From: Oscillospiraceae bacterium
GTDB taxonomy: Bacteria > Bacillota > Clostridia > Oscillospirales > SIG627
Reading direction: 5' to 3'
Assembly: GCA_015065085.1 (NCBI GenBank)
Contig: SVQW01000009.1
Coordinates: forward strand, 39,369 to 103,368
Length of the DNA stretch: 64,000 nucleotides
Below are positions 29,185-38,185 of this stretch, piece after piece (positions within the stretch are counted from its first letter, which is position 1; the number at the start of each line of letters is the position of its first letter). A model generated the notes under the pieces. That model had not been told where the DNA came from and did not search any database. It worked only from the letters and a program-made list of their open reading frames with translations. Position numbers and translations under genes: made by a program.

Positions 29185-29919
29185 ATGTCAGAAATTGCTT
29201 ACAACATAATGACCATGCTTCTGGGAATGGTTGCGCTTTTGATAAGTATAACGCTTCATGAAGTGGCGCATGGCTATGCCGCGTATAAAATGGGGGACTA
29301 CACTGCAAAATCTTCGGGAAGATTATCACTTAACCCGTTTGCACATATTAATCCTGCCAGTCTTTTGCTGTTGGCTATACTTATGCTTATAGGTTCCTTT
29401 TCCGGCGCAAGCAGCGGATTTGTTATGTCCATGCTTTCAGTTATGGTGTGCTTTACCTTTGCACGTCCTGTTCCCGTAGGCTCGGGCGGCTTGAAAAATC
29501 CTTTAAGGGATATGGCAATTATCGCTGTTGCAGGTCCTGTTACCAATATTCTTGTTGCTCTTATTTCTCTTATATTGTTTAAATACATTTCCTACCTCCT
29601 GGTGTATATTCTTCCCGATACACAGTTCGGAATGTACGTTGCGTTCATGACAATGTACTTCTTTGTTTATCTTACACAGCTGAATATAGGTCTTGCTGTA
29701 TTCAATCTGTTGCCGATTCCTCCGCTTGACGGCTCTAAGATACTTTATTACTTTTTGCCGCGGAAGATGCTTATTGCTTTTGTAAAATATGAAAAATATA
29801 TCACAATGATACTTTTGTTCCTCCTGATATTTGACGTGCTGGATGTACCGCTGGATTATATTGGCGGTCTGGTTTACAGAGGACTTTCATTCGTTGTCGA
29901 TTTATTACCTCCGAGATAA
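29185..29919 (+). CDS. Site-2-protease-type (M50) membrane metalloprotease
   Basis: 244 residues and about five or six membrane spans. The zinc site is TLHEVAHGYAAYKMGD in the first span (HExxH), and the third ligand Asp is in NLLPIPPLDGSKIL. VAGPVTNILVAL is also typical of the YwhC branch of M50 proteases. The substrate is unknown; relatives act in regulated intramembrane proteolysis. AAAGGTG precedes the ATG, and it heads the scpAB operon, a conserved pairing in Clostridia. Confidence 0.9.
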   Translation: MSEIAYNIMTMLLGMVALLISITLHEVAHGYAAYKMGDYTAKSSGRLSLNPFAHINPASLLLLAILMLIGSFSGASSGFVMSMLSVMVCFTFARPVPVGSGGLKNPLRDMAIIAVAGPVTNILVALISLILFKYISYLLVYILPDTQFGMYVAFMTMYFFVYLTQLNIGLAVFNLLPIPPLDGSKILYYFLPRKMLIAFVKYEKYITMILLFLLIFDVLDVPLDYIGGLVYRGLSFVVDLLPPR

Positions 29920-29922
29920 ATT

Positions 29923-30654
29923 ATGGAAGAACTTAATTACAAGCTTGAGGTTTTTGACGGTCCGCTGGACCTGCTTTTGAGCCTTATAGCGAAGAATAAA
30001 ATCAATATTTACGATATCCCCATTTCCGAAATTCTGGAACAGTATCTGGCATATATGGAGCAGGCGGCTCAGCTTAATATAGAGCTTTCCAGTGAATTTG
30101 TGGTAATGGCATGTGAATTGCTTTATATTAAGTCCAGAATGCTTCTCCCTCGTGAGGCAGAGGACCAGGATCCCAGAAGCGAGCTTGTGGAAGCGCTTTT
30201 GGAATACTCCAAAGTCAAAGATGTCGCGGATTATCTGTTTCGTCGAAAGGACGATTTTTTCGAACGTTATCGCAGTGCCGGCATGAAAATTCATATCACT
30301 AAGGTGCTTCGCAGTTATTCGCCACAGGAATTGGCAAAGGCGTATGCAAACATGAAAATGACAGCGCCCGAGGTGAAAAAGGAAAATAATTTCAGAACAA
30401 TCGGTGCAATGATGCAGCATCGCGTAATACCGGTTGAGGAAAAAATCATTTTCATTCTTCGCAGACTTTGCCGTATTAAAAATTCCGATAATTCAATGAA
30501 TTTCAGCGAGCTGGTAGGGGAGAGTAAATCCAAATCCGAAGTGGTAGCTGTTTTTCTTGCGGCACTGGAATTGACAAAGTCCGGCAGAATAAGAGTCACA
30601 GAAAACGGCAATGATTATAAAATAAAACTTATCAGAGAAAAGAAAAATGACTGA
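29923..30654 (+). CDS. scpA: Segregation and condensation protein A
   Basis: 243 residues of the kleisin ScpA. It shows the SMC-binding N-terminal region (LEVFDGPLDLLLSLIAKNKI), IYDIPISEI, ELSSEFVVMACELLYIKSRML and the C-terminal winged helix (EVVAVFLAALELTKSGRI). With ScpB and SMC it forms the condensin that organizes the chromosome. It overlaps scpB by 8 bases. Confidence 0.96.
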   Translation: MEELNYKLEVFDGPLDLLLSLIAKNKINIYDIPISEILEQYLAYMEQAAQLNIELSSEFVVMACELLYIKSRMLLPREAEDQDPRSELVEALLEYSKVKDVADYLFRRKDDFFERYRSAGMKIHITKVLRSYSPQELAKAYANMKMTAPEVKKENNFRTIGAMMQHRVIPVEEKIIFILRRLCRIKNSDNSMNFSELVGESKSKSEVVAVFLAALELTKSGRIRVTENGNDYKIKLIREKKND

Positions 30655-31261
30655 ATCTACATTTTACGAACACGACAAAGAATATTTTGCTGCCGCACTT
30701 GAGGCAGTGCTGTTTGCCTGCTCCACACCCGTGGAAAAAGACAAACTTTGCGAAATATTTCAGATTGACGAAGACGAACTTGAAATAGTTATAACCGAGC
30801 TTCGTCTTCGGCTATCGGCTCACCCGGGTGGCTTTGAGCTTATTTCGCTGGAAGACAGTGTAACACTGTGCACAAGAATTGAATATAAGGATTACGTTTC
30901 CCATGCTTTGGAGGTAAAACGCAATGTTTCACTTTCCAAGCCTGCGCTTGAGGTGTTGGCGATAGTGGCGTATGCTCAGCCTGTTACTAAAGCGTACATG
31001 GAAAAGGTGCGTGGTGTTGACTGCAGCGGTATAGTCAATTCTCTTCTTGAAAAGGAACTGATTGAGGAAAGGGGCAGAATGGATGCTCCCGGTCGTCCCA
31101 TACTCTACGGAACCACGCTTAACTTCCTCAAAAGCTTTGGACTGAATTCGGTTGAGGAGCTTCCTGATATCGATAAATACGGCAACGAACAGCTCGAAAT
31201 GAAAATAGAGCAAATGTCGCCGTCACAGCAGGAGGAATCGCCCGACGAGGAACAGGAATGA
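30647..31261 (+). CDS. scpB: Segregation and condensation protein B
   Basis: 204 residues with two winged-helix domains. The second contains the hallmark VLAIVAYAQPVTKAYMEKVR and APGRPILYGTT, and the tail after ~185 is Gln/Glu-rich. ScpB dimers bind the ScpA kleisin. Its last 4 bases overlap the next gene. Confidence 0.96.
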   Translation: MTESTFYEHDKEYFAAALEAVLFACSTPVEKDKLCEIFQIDEDELEIVITELRLRLSAHPGGFELISLEDSVTLCTRIEYKDYVSHALEVKRNVSLSKPALEVLAIVAYAQPVTKAYMEKVRGVDCSGIVNSLLEKELIEERGRMDAPGRPILYGTTLNFLKSFGLNSVEELPDIDKYGNEQLEMKIEQMSPSQQEESPDEEQE

Positions 31262-31878
31262 CAGTTTTGTATATAATTGCAGGTGTAGTTGCTTTTATTG
31301 CAGCAGTACTTTTACTTAATGTACATCTTATATTTGCCTATGATGACAGAATTAAAGTGCGTGTCAGAGTGCTGTTTGTAAGCGTTGATGTTCTGAAGTT
31401 TTTCGATAAGGACAAAAAAGCTTCCAAAAAGAGCGAAAAAACACCCGCTCACCCCACCGAAAAGAAAAAGAAAACCAAAGGCTCGTTTGATGATTTTATG
31501 GCTTTTTTAGAGCTTATAAATTCTGTGGTACGCATGTTTTGCGACAATCTTTCAAGAAGTCTGAGTGTCAAAATACGCAGGCTCAATGCCGTTATCGCTA
31601 CTGATTCCCCAGATAAGACGGCAAGGCGGTATAGTGCTGTGAGTAATGCAGTGGCCGTTCTTTTTGAGCTTTTGCCCAATGCAGTACGTAAATTTGATCC
31701 ACATTATAAGGAAATACACATATATCCCGACTATCTTGCCGAAAAATCAACATTTGCGGCAGAGATTGTTTTTACTATGAAGATATGGCATTTCATTCGC
31801 ATACTTTTTGGCGCACTCAGAATTTTTAATGAAAATACACGTAAACGAATTTCTGAAAGGAACAGGAAAAAGGCATGA
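31258..31878 (+). CDS. DUF2953 family membrane protein
   Basis: 206 residues. One N-terminal membrane span (~3-25) is followed by a Lys-rich linker (~60-80) and a helical region ending with ILFGALRIFNENTRKRISER. Genes of this type accompany gerW/ytfJ in many spore-formers. The function is unknown. It overlaps both neighbours by 4 bases, so it is clearly part of the operon. Confidence 0.75.
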   Translation: MTVLYIIAGVVAFIAAVLLLNVHLIFAYDDRIKVRVRVLFVSVDVLKFFDKDKKASKKSEKTPAHPTEKKKKTKGSFDDFMAFLELINSVVRMFCDNLSRSLSVKIRRLNAVIATDSPDKTARRYSAVSNAVAVLFELLPNAVRKFDPHYKEIHIYPDYLAEKSTFAAEIVFTMKIWHFIRILFGALRIFNENTRKRISERNRKKA

Positions 31879-32315
31879 ATAATAACGAAATTCCGTTGAA
31901 ACAAGTTATCGAATCCTCACTGGAGAGTATCAAGCAGGTACTTAATGTTGACACCATTGTAGGTACACCCATTAACACACTTAACGATACCGTAATAATA
32001 CCCGTTTCTAAGGTTGCAGTAGGCATAACTTCAGGCGGAGTGGATTTTGACAGTAAGCACAACCCAACAAGACAGCAGGCGCATTTCGGCGGTGCAAACG
32101 GAGCCGGAATGACTGTTACTCCTGTGGCATTTCTTGTTGTCACCAAGGACGATGTGCGTATACTTAATCTTAACCAGCCGACCGCCATTGCTTCCGATAA
32201 CATTGTAGGAACGATAGCTGATTTTGTAGATCGTTCGCCCGATCTTGTACAGCGTTTTATTGATTTGTTTCCTAAAAAAAATAAGGAAGTAAAGACTGAA
32301 GAAAAATCAGAATAA
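31875..32315 (+). CDS. gerW: GerW/YtfJ family spore protein
   Basis: 146 residues with the YtfJ core: VDTIVGTPINTLNDTVIIPV, SKVAVGITSGGVDF and the Gly-rich GGANGAGMTVTPVAFLVV. In Bacillus subtilis GerW is needed for proper lysozyme-induced germination. Its presence is the clearest sign in the window of a sporulating lineage, although relatives occur in non-sporulating Firmicutes. Confidence 0.9.
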   Translation: MNNNEIPLKQVIESSLESIKQVLNVDTIVGTPINTLNDTVIIPVSKVAVGITSGGVDFDSKHNPTRQQAHFGGANGAGMTVTPVAFLVVTKDDVRILNLNQPTAIASDNIVGTIADFVDRSPDLVQRFIDLFPKKNKEVKTEEKSE

Positions 32316-32320
32316 AAATT

Positions 32321-32351
32321 CACCTTTCGGCATAGTATTTACCGAAAGGTG
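32321..32351 (+). promoter_or_regulatory. Hairpin covering the dacF ribosome binding site
   Basis: CACCTTTCGG (32321-32330) pairs perfectly with CCGAAAGGTG (32342-32351). The 3' arm contains the AAAGGTGG that serves as the Shine-Dalgarno of dacF, whose ATG is at 32359. There is no U-tract, so translational control is more likely than termination. Confidence 0.6.
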
Positions 32352-32358
32352 GATTTGA

Positions 32359-33486
32359 ATGAAAAAATATTGGTTTCTGATATTATTTGTTCTGATATTT
32401 GAAATAGCTGTGTCAGCATCTGATTTTGCGGATCACGCGGTAGAAGTGTCGGGCGTTTCAAGCTTTTATGCAGATGCCGCAGTACTTTATAATAAGACCA
32501 CGGATGAGTTTATTATTGCCCGTAACGCAGATGCACGTTTGCCGATAGCAAGCACGACGAAGATAATGACTGCACTGGTGGCGCTTGAAAATTCTCCTGC
32601 GGACAGTATTGTTACTGTTCATAAGGACGCGGTGGGCGTGGAAGGCTCTTCCATATATCTTGAGGCGGGCGAAAAGATACCTTTGAGGGATATGTTGTAC
32701 GCATTGATGCTGGAATCCGCCAATGATTCGGCTGTAGCTATTGCAATACATGTGGCGGGCTCGGTGGAAGCGTTTGTAGGCTTGATGAATGATAAGGCAC
32801 AAGCGCTTGGTATGGGTAATACACATTTTGAAAATCCCCACGGACTTCCGCACGACAACCATTATTCCAGTGCGAGTGATATGGCAAGGCTGTTTTCCCA
32901 TGCTCTTGATAATGCGGATTTTGCTCAGATAACCGCCGCTAAAAGCTATAAATCGCCTTTGAAAAGCGATGGATATCGATATTTTTCCAATCATAACCGC
33001 CTTTTATCGCTTTTGGACGGATGTATAGGCGGTAAAACCGGTTATACCAAAAAAGCCGGCAGGTGCCTTGTTTCGGGCACTGCGCGTGACGATATATACA
33101 TGATATGTGTCACGCTGAACGCGGGAGATGATTGGAATATTCACAAAGAGCTGACCGAGTATGGCTTTTCTCTCTATGAGAGGAGAAGCGTTGCCGAAAA
33201 TGGTGAATTCAGCTTTAATGTGCCTATTGTCGGAGGAAAAACGGAATACGCCCGCGTGAGCAATGTACAGGAAATAAGTATTTGTTCAAAGAAAACCTCA
33301 CCGCCTGTTACGCATACCGTAGAGCTGTTTATTTTTTACTATCCGCCCGTTGCCAAGGGTGAAAAGGCGGGCAGAGTGGTATTCAGACAGGGCGGAGAAT
33401 ATATTGGTGAGGTCGATTTATATTTTGAAGACGATGTAAATATTAAGGCTCCCAAAAGCTTCTGGAGCAGAATGTTAGGAAAGTGA
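32359..33486 (+). CDS. dacF: D-alanyl-D-alanine carboxypeptidase (DacF/PBP5 type)
   Basis: 375 residues. A signal peptide (~1-20, cleaved near VSAS) precedes the penicillin-binding domain with the three active motifs: SxxK in PIASTTKIMTA, SxN in ESANDSAVAI, and KTG in GGKTGYTKKAG. A C-terminal beta domain follows from ~280, without an obvious membrane helix at the end. It trims the terminal D-Ala of peptidoglycan stem peptides. Location after gerW suits the sporulation-linked DacF branch, though the exact role is inferred. Confidence 0.92.
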   Translation: MKKYWFLILFVLIFEIAVSASDFADHAVEVSGVSSFYADAAVLYNKTTDEFIIARNADARLPIASTTKIMTALVALENSPADSIVTVHKDAVGVEGSSIYLEAGEKIPLRDMLYALMLESANDSAVAIAIHVAGSVEAFVGLMNDKAQALGMGNTHFENPHGLPHDNHYSSASDMARLFSHALDNADFAQITAAKSYKSPLKSDGYRYFSNHNRLLSLLDGCIGGKTGYTKKAGRCLVSGTARDDIYMICVTLNAGDDWNIHKELTEYGFSLYERRSVAENGEFSFNVPIVGGKTEYARVSNVQEISICSKKTSPPVTHTVELFIFYYPPVAKGEKAGRVVFRQGGEYIGEVDLYFEDDVNIKAPKSFWSRMLGK

Positions 33487-33488
33487 AA

Positions 33489-34199
33489 ATGAAAGTAAGA
33501 TTGCAAAAATATCTGTCCGATTGTGGTGTAATGTCTCGTCGTAAGGCCGAGGAAGAAATGAAAAAAGGTACAATAACCGTAAATAATAAGCCGTGTGAAT
33601 TGGGACAGAAAGTGGACGACAGCGATATTATAATGTTTAACGGCAAAATTATAGAAAGAACCACCGATACCAAAAGCTATTATATTCTAAATAAGCCGCG
33701 CGGATATGTCACAACAATGTCAGACGAGAGAGGAAGAAAGTGCATAGCCGATCTTATCAAGGATATTCCTGAAAGAGTGTATCCCGTGGGGCGTCTTGAC
33801 CTTAACAGCGAAGGACTTGTTATTCTTACCAACGACGGCGATGTTGCAAATCGCCTCATGCACCCCAAGGGAAATGTTGAAAAAATATATATGTGCAAGG
33901 TACGCGGCACGGTAAGTACTGAACAGCTTACAAAACTTCGCAGTGCACTTGTGCTTGACGGTTATACTATAATGCCGGTAGAGGTTACGGTAGAAAAAAC
34001 TATGGAAGACGGCACTGTGCTGAAATTTCCTCTCAAAGAGGGCAGAAATCGCCAGATACGAAAAATGTGTGAGCAGTGTGAACTGGAAGTAATGCGTCTT
34101 AAACGTGTGTCTATCGGTAAAATTACACTCGGCGGACTGCATAGCGGTGCTATACTTGAACTGTCAAAACAACAAATTGATTATCTGAAATCAATATAA
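33489..34199 (+). CDS. rluB: RluB/RsuA-family ribosomal pseudouridine synthase
   Basis: About 236 residues. The S4 domain (VRLQKYLSDCGVMSRRKAE) is followed by the RsuA-type catalytic domain with VGRLDLNSEGLVILTNDGD (catalytic Asp), MCKVRGTV and KEGRNRQIRKMCE. I take ATG 33489, with AGGA 9 bases upstream; GTG 33483 is alternative. It modifies a uridine in rRNA, by family the 23S position 2605. A terminator follows. Confidence 0.93.
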   Translation: MKVRLQKYLSDCGVMSRRKAEEEMKKGTITVNNKPCELGQKVDDSDIIMFNGKIIERTTDTKSYYILNKPRGYVTTMSDERGRKCIADLIKDIPERVYPVGRLDLNSEGLVILTNDGDVANRLMHPKGNVEKIYMCKVRGTVSTEQLTKLRSALVLDGYTIMPVEVTVEKTMEDGTVLKFPLKEGRNRQIRKMCEQCELEVMRLKRVSIGKITLGGLHSGAILELSKQQIDYLKSI

Positions 34200-34213
34200 T
34201 TATTGTATAAAAT

Positions 34214-34241
34214 AAAAAGGAGTCTCAAAAGACTCCTTTTT
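34214..34241. terminator. Bidirectional terminator between rluB and asd
   Basis: AAAAAGGAGTCT and AGACTCCTTTTT form a 12-bp stem with a 4-nt loop; T-runs flank it on both strands. It separates the convergent rluB and asd genes. Confidence 0.9.
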
Positions 34242-34256
34242 GTTTTATTGTGAAGC

Positions 34257-35339
34257 TTATTTCTTTGTTATATAGCCCTCACGGTACAACAACTCTGCAC
34301 CCAGAAGAGCGCCGCCTGCGGCACCGCGGATGGTGTTGTGGGAAAGACCGATAAACTTGTAATCGAATATGGAATCCTCGCGCAGACGACCTGCGGTGAT
34401 GCCCATACCGTTTTCAATGTCACGGTCCAGCTTTGTCTGAGGACGGTTATCTTCTTCAAAATAAGTAATAAACTGCTTGGGAGCCGAAGGAAGCTCCAGT
34501 TCCTGAGGTCTGCCTTTGAAGTTTTTCCACAGCTCAAGAATTTCTTCTTTGGAGGGCTTGTTTTTAAAGGACATAAATACAGTTGCGAGATGTCCGTTTG
34601 AAGCGGCAACACGGATACACTGAGAGGTAATAATGGGAGATTGCGCGGTAATGATTTCGTTACCGCTGATTTTACCCCAAACCTTAAGAGGCTCCTTTTC
34701 GCTCTTTTCTTCCTCACCGCCGATATAGGGGATAACGTTATCAACCATTTCGGGCCAGTCGCCAAATGTCTTTCCTGCACCTGAAATAGCCTGATATGTG
34801 CTGACAACTATGTTTGTAGGTTCAAATTTGAGCAGGGGAGTTATCATGGGAACATAGCTCTGAATAGAGCAGTTGGGCTTAACAGAAATAAATCCGCGCT
34901 TAGTTCCCAGACGCTTTCTCTGAGCCTCAATAATAGCGATGTGGTCGCTGTTTACCTCGGGAATGAGCATGGGAACATCCGGAGTCCAACGGTGTGCAGA
35001 GTTGTTGGAAACGACGGGAGTTTCCATTTTTGCGTACTCATATTCAAGCGCCTGGATTTCGTCCTTTTTCATATCAACGGCGCAAAGAACAAAATCAACT
35101 TCATCGCAAACAGATTTTACCTGAGAAGCATCTTTTACAACAAGGTCCTTTACAGCTTCGGGCATATCTATATCCAGCTTCCATCTGCTGCCCACGGCTT
35201 CTTTATAGGTTTTACCTGCGGAATTTTTACTTGCCGCAAGGGTGGTTACTTCAAAATAAGGGTGATTGTTGAGGAGAGTGATGAAACGCTGACCAACCAT
35301 ACCGGTTGCACCGACAATACCCACTTTAAGCTTATCCAT
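34257..35339 (-). CDS. asd: Aspartate-semialdehyde dehydrogenase (archaeal/fungal-type)
   Basis: About 360 residues from ATG 35339, with AGAG upstream; an ATG at 35357 has no binding site. The NADP loop is GIVGATGMVGQRFI, the catalytic Cys is in VKPNCSIQSYVP, and the family end carries GHLATVFMSF. The length and these motifs match the archaeal/fungal branch of ASADH more than the usual 330-residue bacterial form. It supplies aspartate semialdehyde to DapA and to the threonine/methionine branch. Confidence 0.93.
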   Translation of the reverse strand: MDKLKVGIVGATGMVGQRFITLLNNHPYFEVTTLAASKNSAGKTYKEAVGSRWKLDIDMPEAVKDLVVKDASQVKSVCDEVDFVLCAVDMKKDEIQALEYEYAKMETPVVSNNSAHRWTPDVPMLIPEVNSDHIAIIEAQRKRLGTKRGFISVKPNCSIQSYVPMITPLLKFEPTNIVVSTYQAISGAGKTFGDWPEMVDNVIPYIGGEEEKSEKEPLKVWGKISGNEIITAQSPIITSQCIRVAASNGHLATVFMSFKNKPSKEEILELWKNFKGRPQELELPSAPKQFITYFEEDNRPQTKLDRDIENGMGITAGRLREDSIFDYKFIGLSHNTIRGAAGGALLGAELLYREGYITKK

Positions 35340-35376
35340 ATTGTTACTCTCTTTCATAAATTCAAAAATAAATCAC

Positions 35377-35404
35377 AAAAACCCGCCTAAAAAGACGGGT
35401 TTTT
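35377..35404 (-). terminator. Terminator of rpsU
   Basis: AAAACCCG and CGGGTTTT pair in an 8-bp stem, extended by CT/AG after one mismatch, around an A-rich loop. On the minus strand the stem ends in a T-run, ~40 bases past the rpsU stop. Confidence 0.8.
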
Positions 35405-35443
35405 GCCGTAAAACATAGACCCAAAATCGCAATACGCGCTCAA

Positions 35444-35620
35444 TTATTTGAACTTGCGTTTTCTTGCAGCTTCGGATTTTTTCTTTCTCTTAACGCTGGG
35501 CTTTTCATAGCACTCACGCTTACGCAGCTCGCTCAGTACACCGCTTCTTGCACACTGTCTTTTGAATCTGCGGATAGCACTGTCAAGAGACTCATTTTCT
35601 TTAAGTTTTACTTCTGCCAT
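35444..35620 (-). CDS. rpsU: 30S ribosomal protein bS21
   Basis: 58 residues. It begins [20 protein letters not shown] and ends in a basic [14 protein letters not shown] tail, typical of bS21. ATG 35620 is preceded by a very strong GGGGGGAGGG; an ATG 30 bases upstream is not used. It is a monocistronic unit with its own perfect promoter and terminator. Confidence 0.97.
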   Translation of the reverse strand: MAEVKLKENESLDSAIRRFKRQCARSGVLSELRKRECYEKPSVKRKKKSEAARKRKFK

Positions 35621-35702
35621 TCTATATCCCTCCCCCCGCATTGCACTCATGCAAAGGAAAAATTATAATATCATCTGAATAGATAAATATTAACTACACT
35701 AC

Positions 35703-35732
35703 ATTATACTACAAACAATATCAATATGTCAA
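35703..35732 (-). promoter_or_regulatory. Promoter of rpsU
   Basis: Minus-strand TTGACA (35727-35732), an 18-base spacer and TATAAT (35703-35708), both matching consensus exactly, ~80 bases before the ATG. Confidence 0.85.
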
Positions 35733-35767
35733 TAGTTATTTGCAAAAAACTTTAAAAAAATCGAAAT

Positions 35768-38170
35768 TTATTTTACAACAATATTCACAAGTTTGTTTTT
35801 AACATAAATTTCTTTGATTATCTGTTTGCCGTCAAGATATTGGGTGAACTGGCTGTCTGCTTTAACTTGAGCAATAACATCGTCCTGTGCAGCATCCACG
35901 GCAATCATCAACTTTCCACGCACCTTACCGCAGAACTGAACTGCAATTTCCACAGCATTATCAACGGTTTTCGCTTCATCATAGGTGGGGAAGGGAGCAA
36001 GTGAGCAAAGACCCTCACCGCCGAAGTTATGCCAGATTTCCTCGCAAATGTGAGGAGCGAAGGGACAAAGCAGACTAGCAAAGGTTTTCAGCTCATCTGT
36101 TGTAAGAGAGCCGTGCTCGTATATTGCGTTCATGAGAGCCATCATTGCCGCGATTGCGGTGTTGAACTTCATGTCCTCGATATCGCAGGAAACCTTTTTA
36201 ATGGTCTTGTGGAAAATTGTATCCAGCTCGGGAGTTACACCGTTTCCGGAAGCAATATCGCAAAGTCCCATAAATCTTTCGAGAAAACGCTTACAGCCCT
36301 TGATGCTCTGACTGGACCAAGGAGCCGCCTTTTCAAAGTCACCGATAAACATTTCGTAAAGGCGGAGCGTGTCTGCGCCGTAATCATTTACAATGTCATC
36401 AGGGTTTACAACATTTCCTCTGGATTTTGACATTTTCTGGTTGTCCTCGCCCAGTATCATACCGTGAGAGGTACGCTTCTTGTATGGCTCACGAGTTTGA
36501 ACAACATCGATGTCATAAAGAAATTTAGCCCAGAAACGGGAGTACAGAAGATGGAGAGTGGTATGCTCCATACCGCCGTTGTACCAGTCAACCGGCATCC
36601 AATACTCAAGTGCTTCCTTAGAAGCCAGCTCTTTGTCATTGTGAGGATCGCAGTAACGCAGGAAGTACCAGGAGGAACCTGCCCACTGAGGCATGGTATC
36701 TGTTTCACGCTGTGCGGGCGCGCCACACTTGGGACACTTGCAGTTTACCCAGTCGGTAAGATTAGCCAGAGGGCTTTCACCGTTTTCATTGGGCTCGTAC
36801 ACTTCAAGGTCAGGGAGTCTGAGTGGGAGTTCTTCTTCTTTTACAGGAACCCATCCGCAGTGGTCACACCATACAAGCGGAATAGGCTCGCCCCAGTAGC
36901 GCTGACGGGAGAATACCCAGTCGCGAAGCTTGAAGTTAACCTTGGGCTTGCCAAGACCCTTTTCGTCAAGCCATTTTATAATGGCTTCTTTAGCTTCCTT
37001 AACTTCCATACCGTCCAGGAATCCGGAGTTAACCATTACGCCGGTTTCAACATCGGTGAAAGCTTCGTTTTCAACATCTCCACCCTTTACAACCTCGATA
37101 ATGGGAAGATTGAACGCTTTTGCAAACTCCCAGTCGCGTGTATCATGAGCGGGCACTGCCATAATAGCGCCTGTTCCGTAGGTGATAAGAACATAATCGG
37201 AAACGAAAATAGGAATTTGCTTGCCGTTTACAGGATTGATGGCTTCAATGCCTTCCAGCTTAACGCCGGTTTTGTCCTTTGCCACCTCGGTACGCTCAAA
37301 GTCGGACTTTTTAGCCGCCTCGGCTTTGTATGCATTTACAGCATCAATGTTGGCAATTTTGTCTGCAAATTTTTCTATAAAGGGATGCTCGGGGGATATA
37401 ACCATGTAAGTTGCGCCGAACAGTGTGTCGGGGCGGGTGGTATATACGGTAAGGCTTTCCCCGGCAGTTGTGTCAAAATCAACTTCAGCACCGGTGGAAC
37501 GTCCTATCCAGTTTTTCTGTTGGAGCTTTACGCGGTCGATGAAATCAAGCTCGTCAAGGTCATCCAGCAGGCGCTGTGCATACTCGGTGATTTTGAGCAT
37601 CCACTGGCTTTTTTCCTTGTGAACTACCTCGCTGTGGCAACGTTCGCAAAGACCGTTGACAACTTCTTCATTGGCGAGCACGCACTTGCAGGAGGTACAC
37701 CAGTTAACCGACATTTTCTTTTTGTATGCAAGACCCTTTTCAAACAGCTTGAGAAATATCCACTGTGTCCACTTAAAATAATCGGGGTCGGTGGTGTTTA
37801 TCTCGCGTGACCAGTCAAATGAAAGCCCCAGACTTTTAAGCTGCGCCTTGAATCTTTTAACGTTGTTTGCCGTAACTATTGCAGGATGAATTTTGTTTTT
37901 CATCGCAAAATTTTCGGTAGGCAAACCAAAAGCATCCCAACCCATGGGATAAAGAACATTGTAGCCTTCTTGACGGCGTTTACGCGCTATAATGTCAATA
38001 GCTGTGTAGGAACGGGGGTGACCAACGTGCAGACCCTGGGCAGAGGGATATGGGAATTCTACCAGAGGGTAGAATTTTTTCTTTGAATAGTCAATGTCTA
38101 CCTTAAAGGCTTGCTGGTCGTCCCATGCTTTTTGCCATTTGGCTTCTATATCTTTGTAATCGTATTTCAT
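35768..38170 (-). CDS. leuS: Leucine--tRNA ligase
   Basis: 800 residues. The HIGH-equivalent is [14 protein letters not shown], the zinc-ribbon-like [13 protein letters not shown] insert follows, and the editing domain includes [14 protein letters not shown] and the [15 protein letters not shown] hydrolytic site. [14 protein letters not shown] completes the catalytic site. It charges tRNA-Leu. It follows glyQS by 15 bases with no T-box between them. Confidence 0.97.
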   Translation of the reverse strand: MKYDYKDIEAKWQKAWDDQQAFKVDIDYSKKKFYPLVEFPYPSAQGLHVGHPRSYTAIDIIARKRRQEGYNVLYPMGWDAFGLPTENFAMKNKIHPAIVTANNVKRFKAQLKSLGLSFDWSREINTTDPDYFKWTQWIFLKLFEKGLAYKKKMSVNWCTSCKCVLANEEVVNGLCERCHSEVVHKEKSQWMLKITEYAQRLLDDLDELDFIDRVKLQQKNWIGRSTGAEVDFDTTAGESLTVYTTRPDTLFGATYMVISPEHPFIEKFADKIANIDAVNAYKAEAAKKSDFERTEVAKDKTGVKLEGIEAINPVNGKQIPIFVSDYVLITYGTGAIMAVPAHDTRDWEFAKAFNLPIIEVVKGGDVENEAFTDVETGVMVNSGFLDGMEVKEAKEAIIKWLDEKGLGKPKVNFKLRDWVFSRQRYWGEPIPLVWCDHCGWVPVKEEELPLRLPDLEVYEPNENGESPLANLTDWVNCKCPKCGAPAQRETDTMPQWAGSSWYFLRYCDPHNDKELASKEALEYWMPVDWYNGGMEHTTLHLLYSRFWAKFLYDIDVVQTREPYKKRTSHGMILGEDNQKMSKSRGNVVNPDDIVNDYGADTLRLYEMFIGDFEKAAPWSSQSIKGCKRFLERFMGLCDIASGNGVTPELDTIFHKTIKKVSCDIEDMKFNTAIAAMMALMNAIYEHGSLTTDELKTFASLLCPFAPHICEEIWHNFGGEGLCSLAPFPTYDEAKTVDNAVEIAVQFCGKVRGKLMIAVDAAQDDVIAQVKADSQFTQYLDGKQIIKEIYVKNKLVNIVVK

Positions 38171-38185
38171 TTTAATGCCTCTCTG

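Noticed and set aside
36464..37810. A 448-residue open frame on the plus strand
   Set aside because: Antisense shadow of leuS with the same composition bias.
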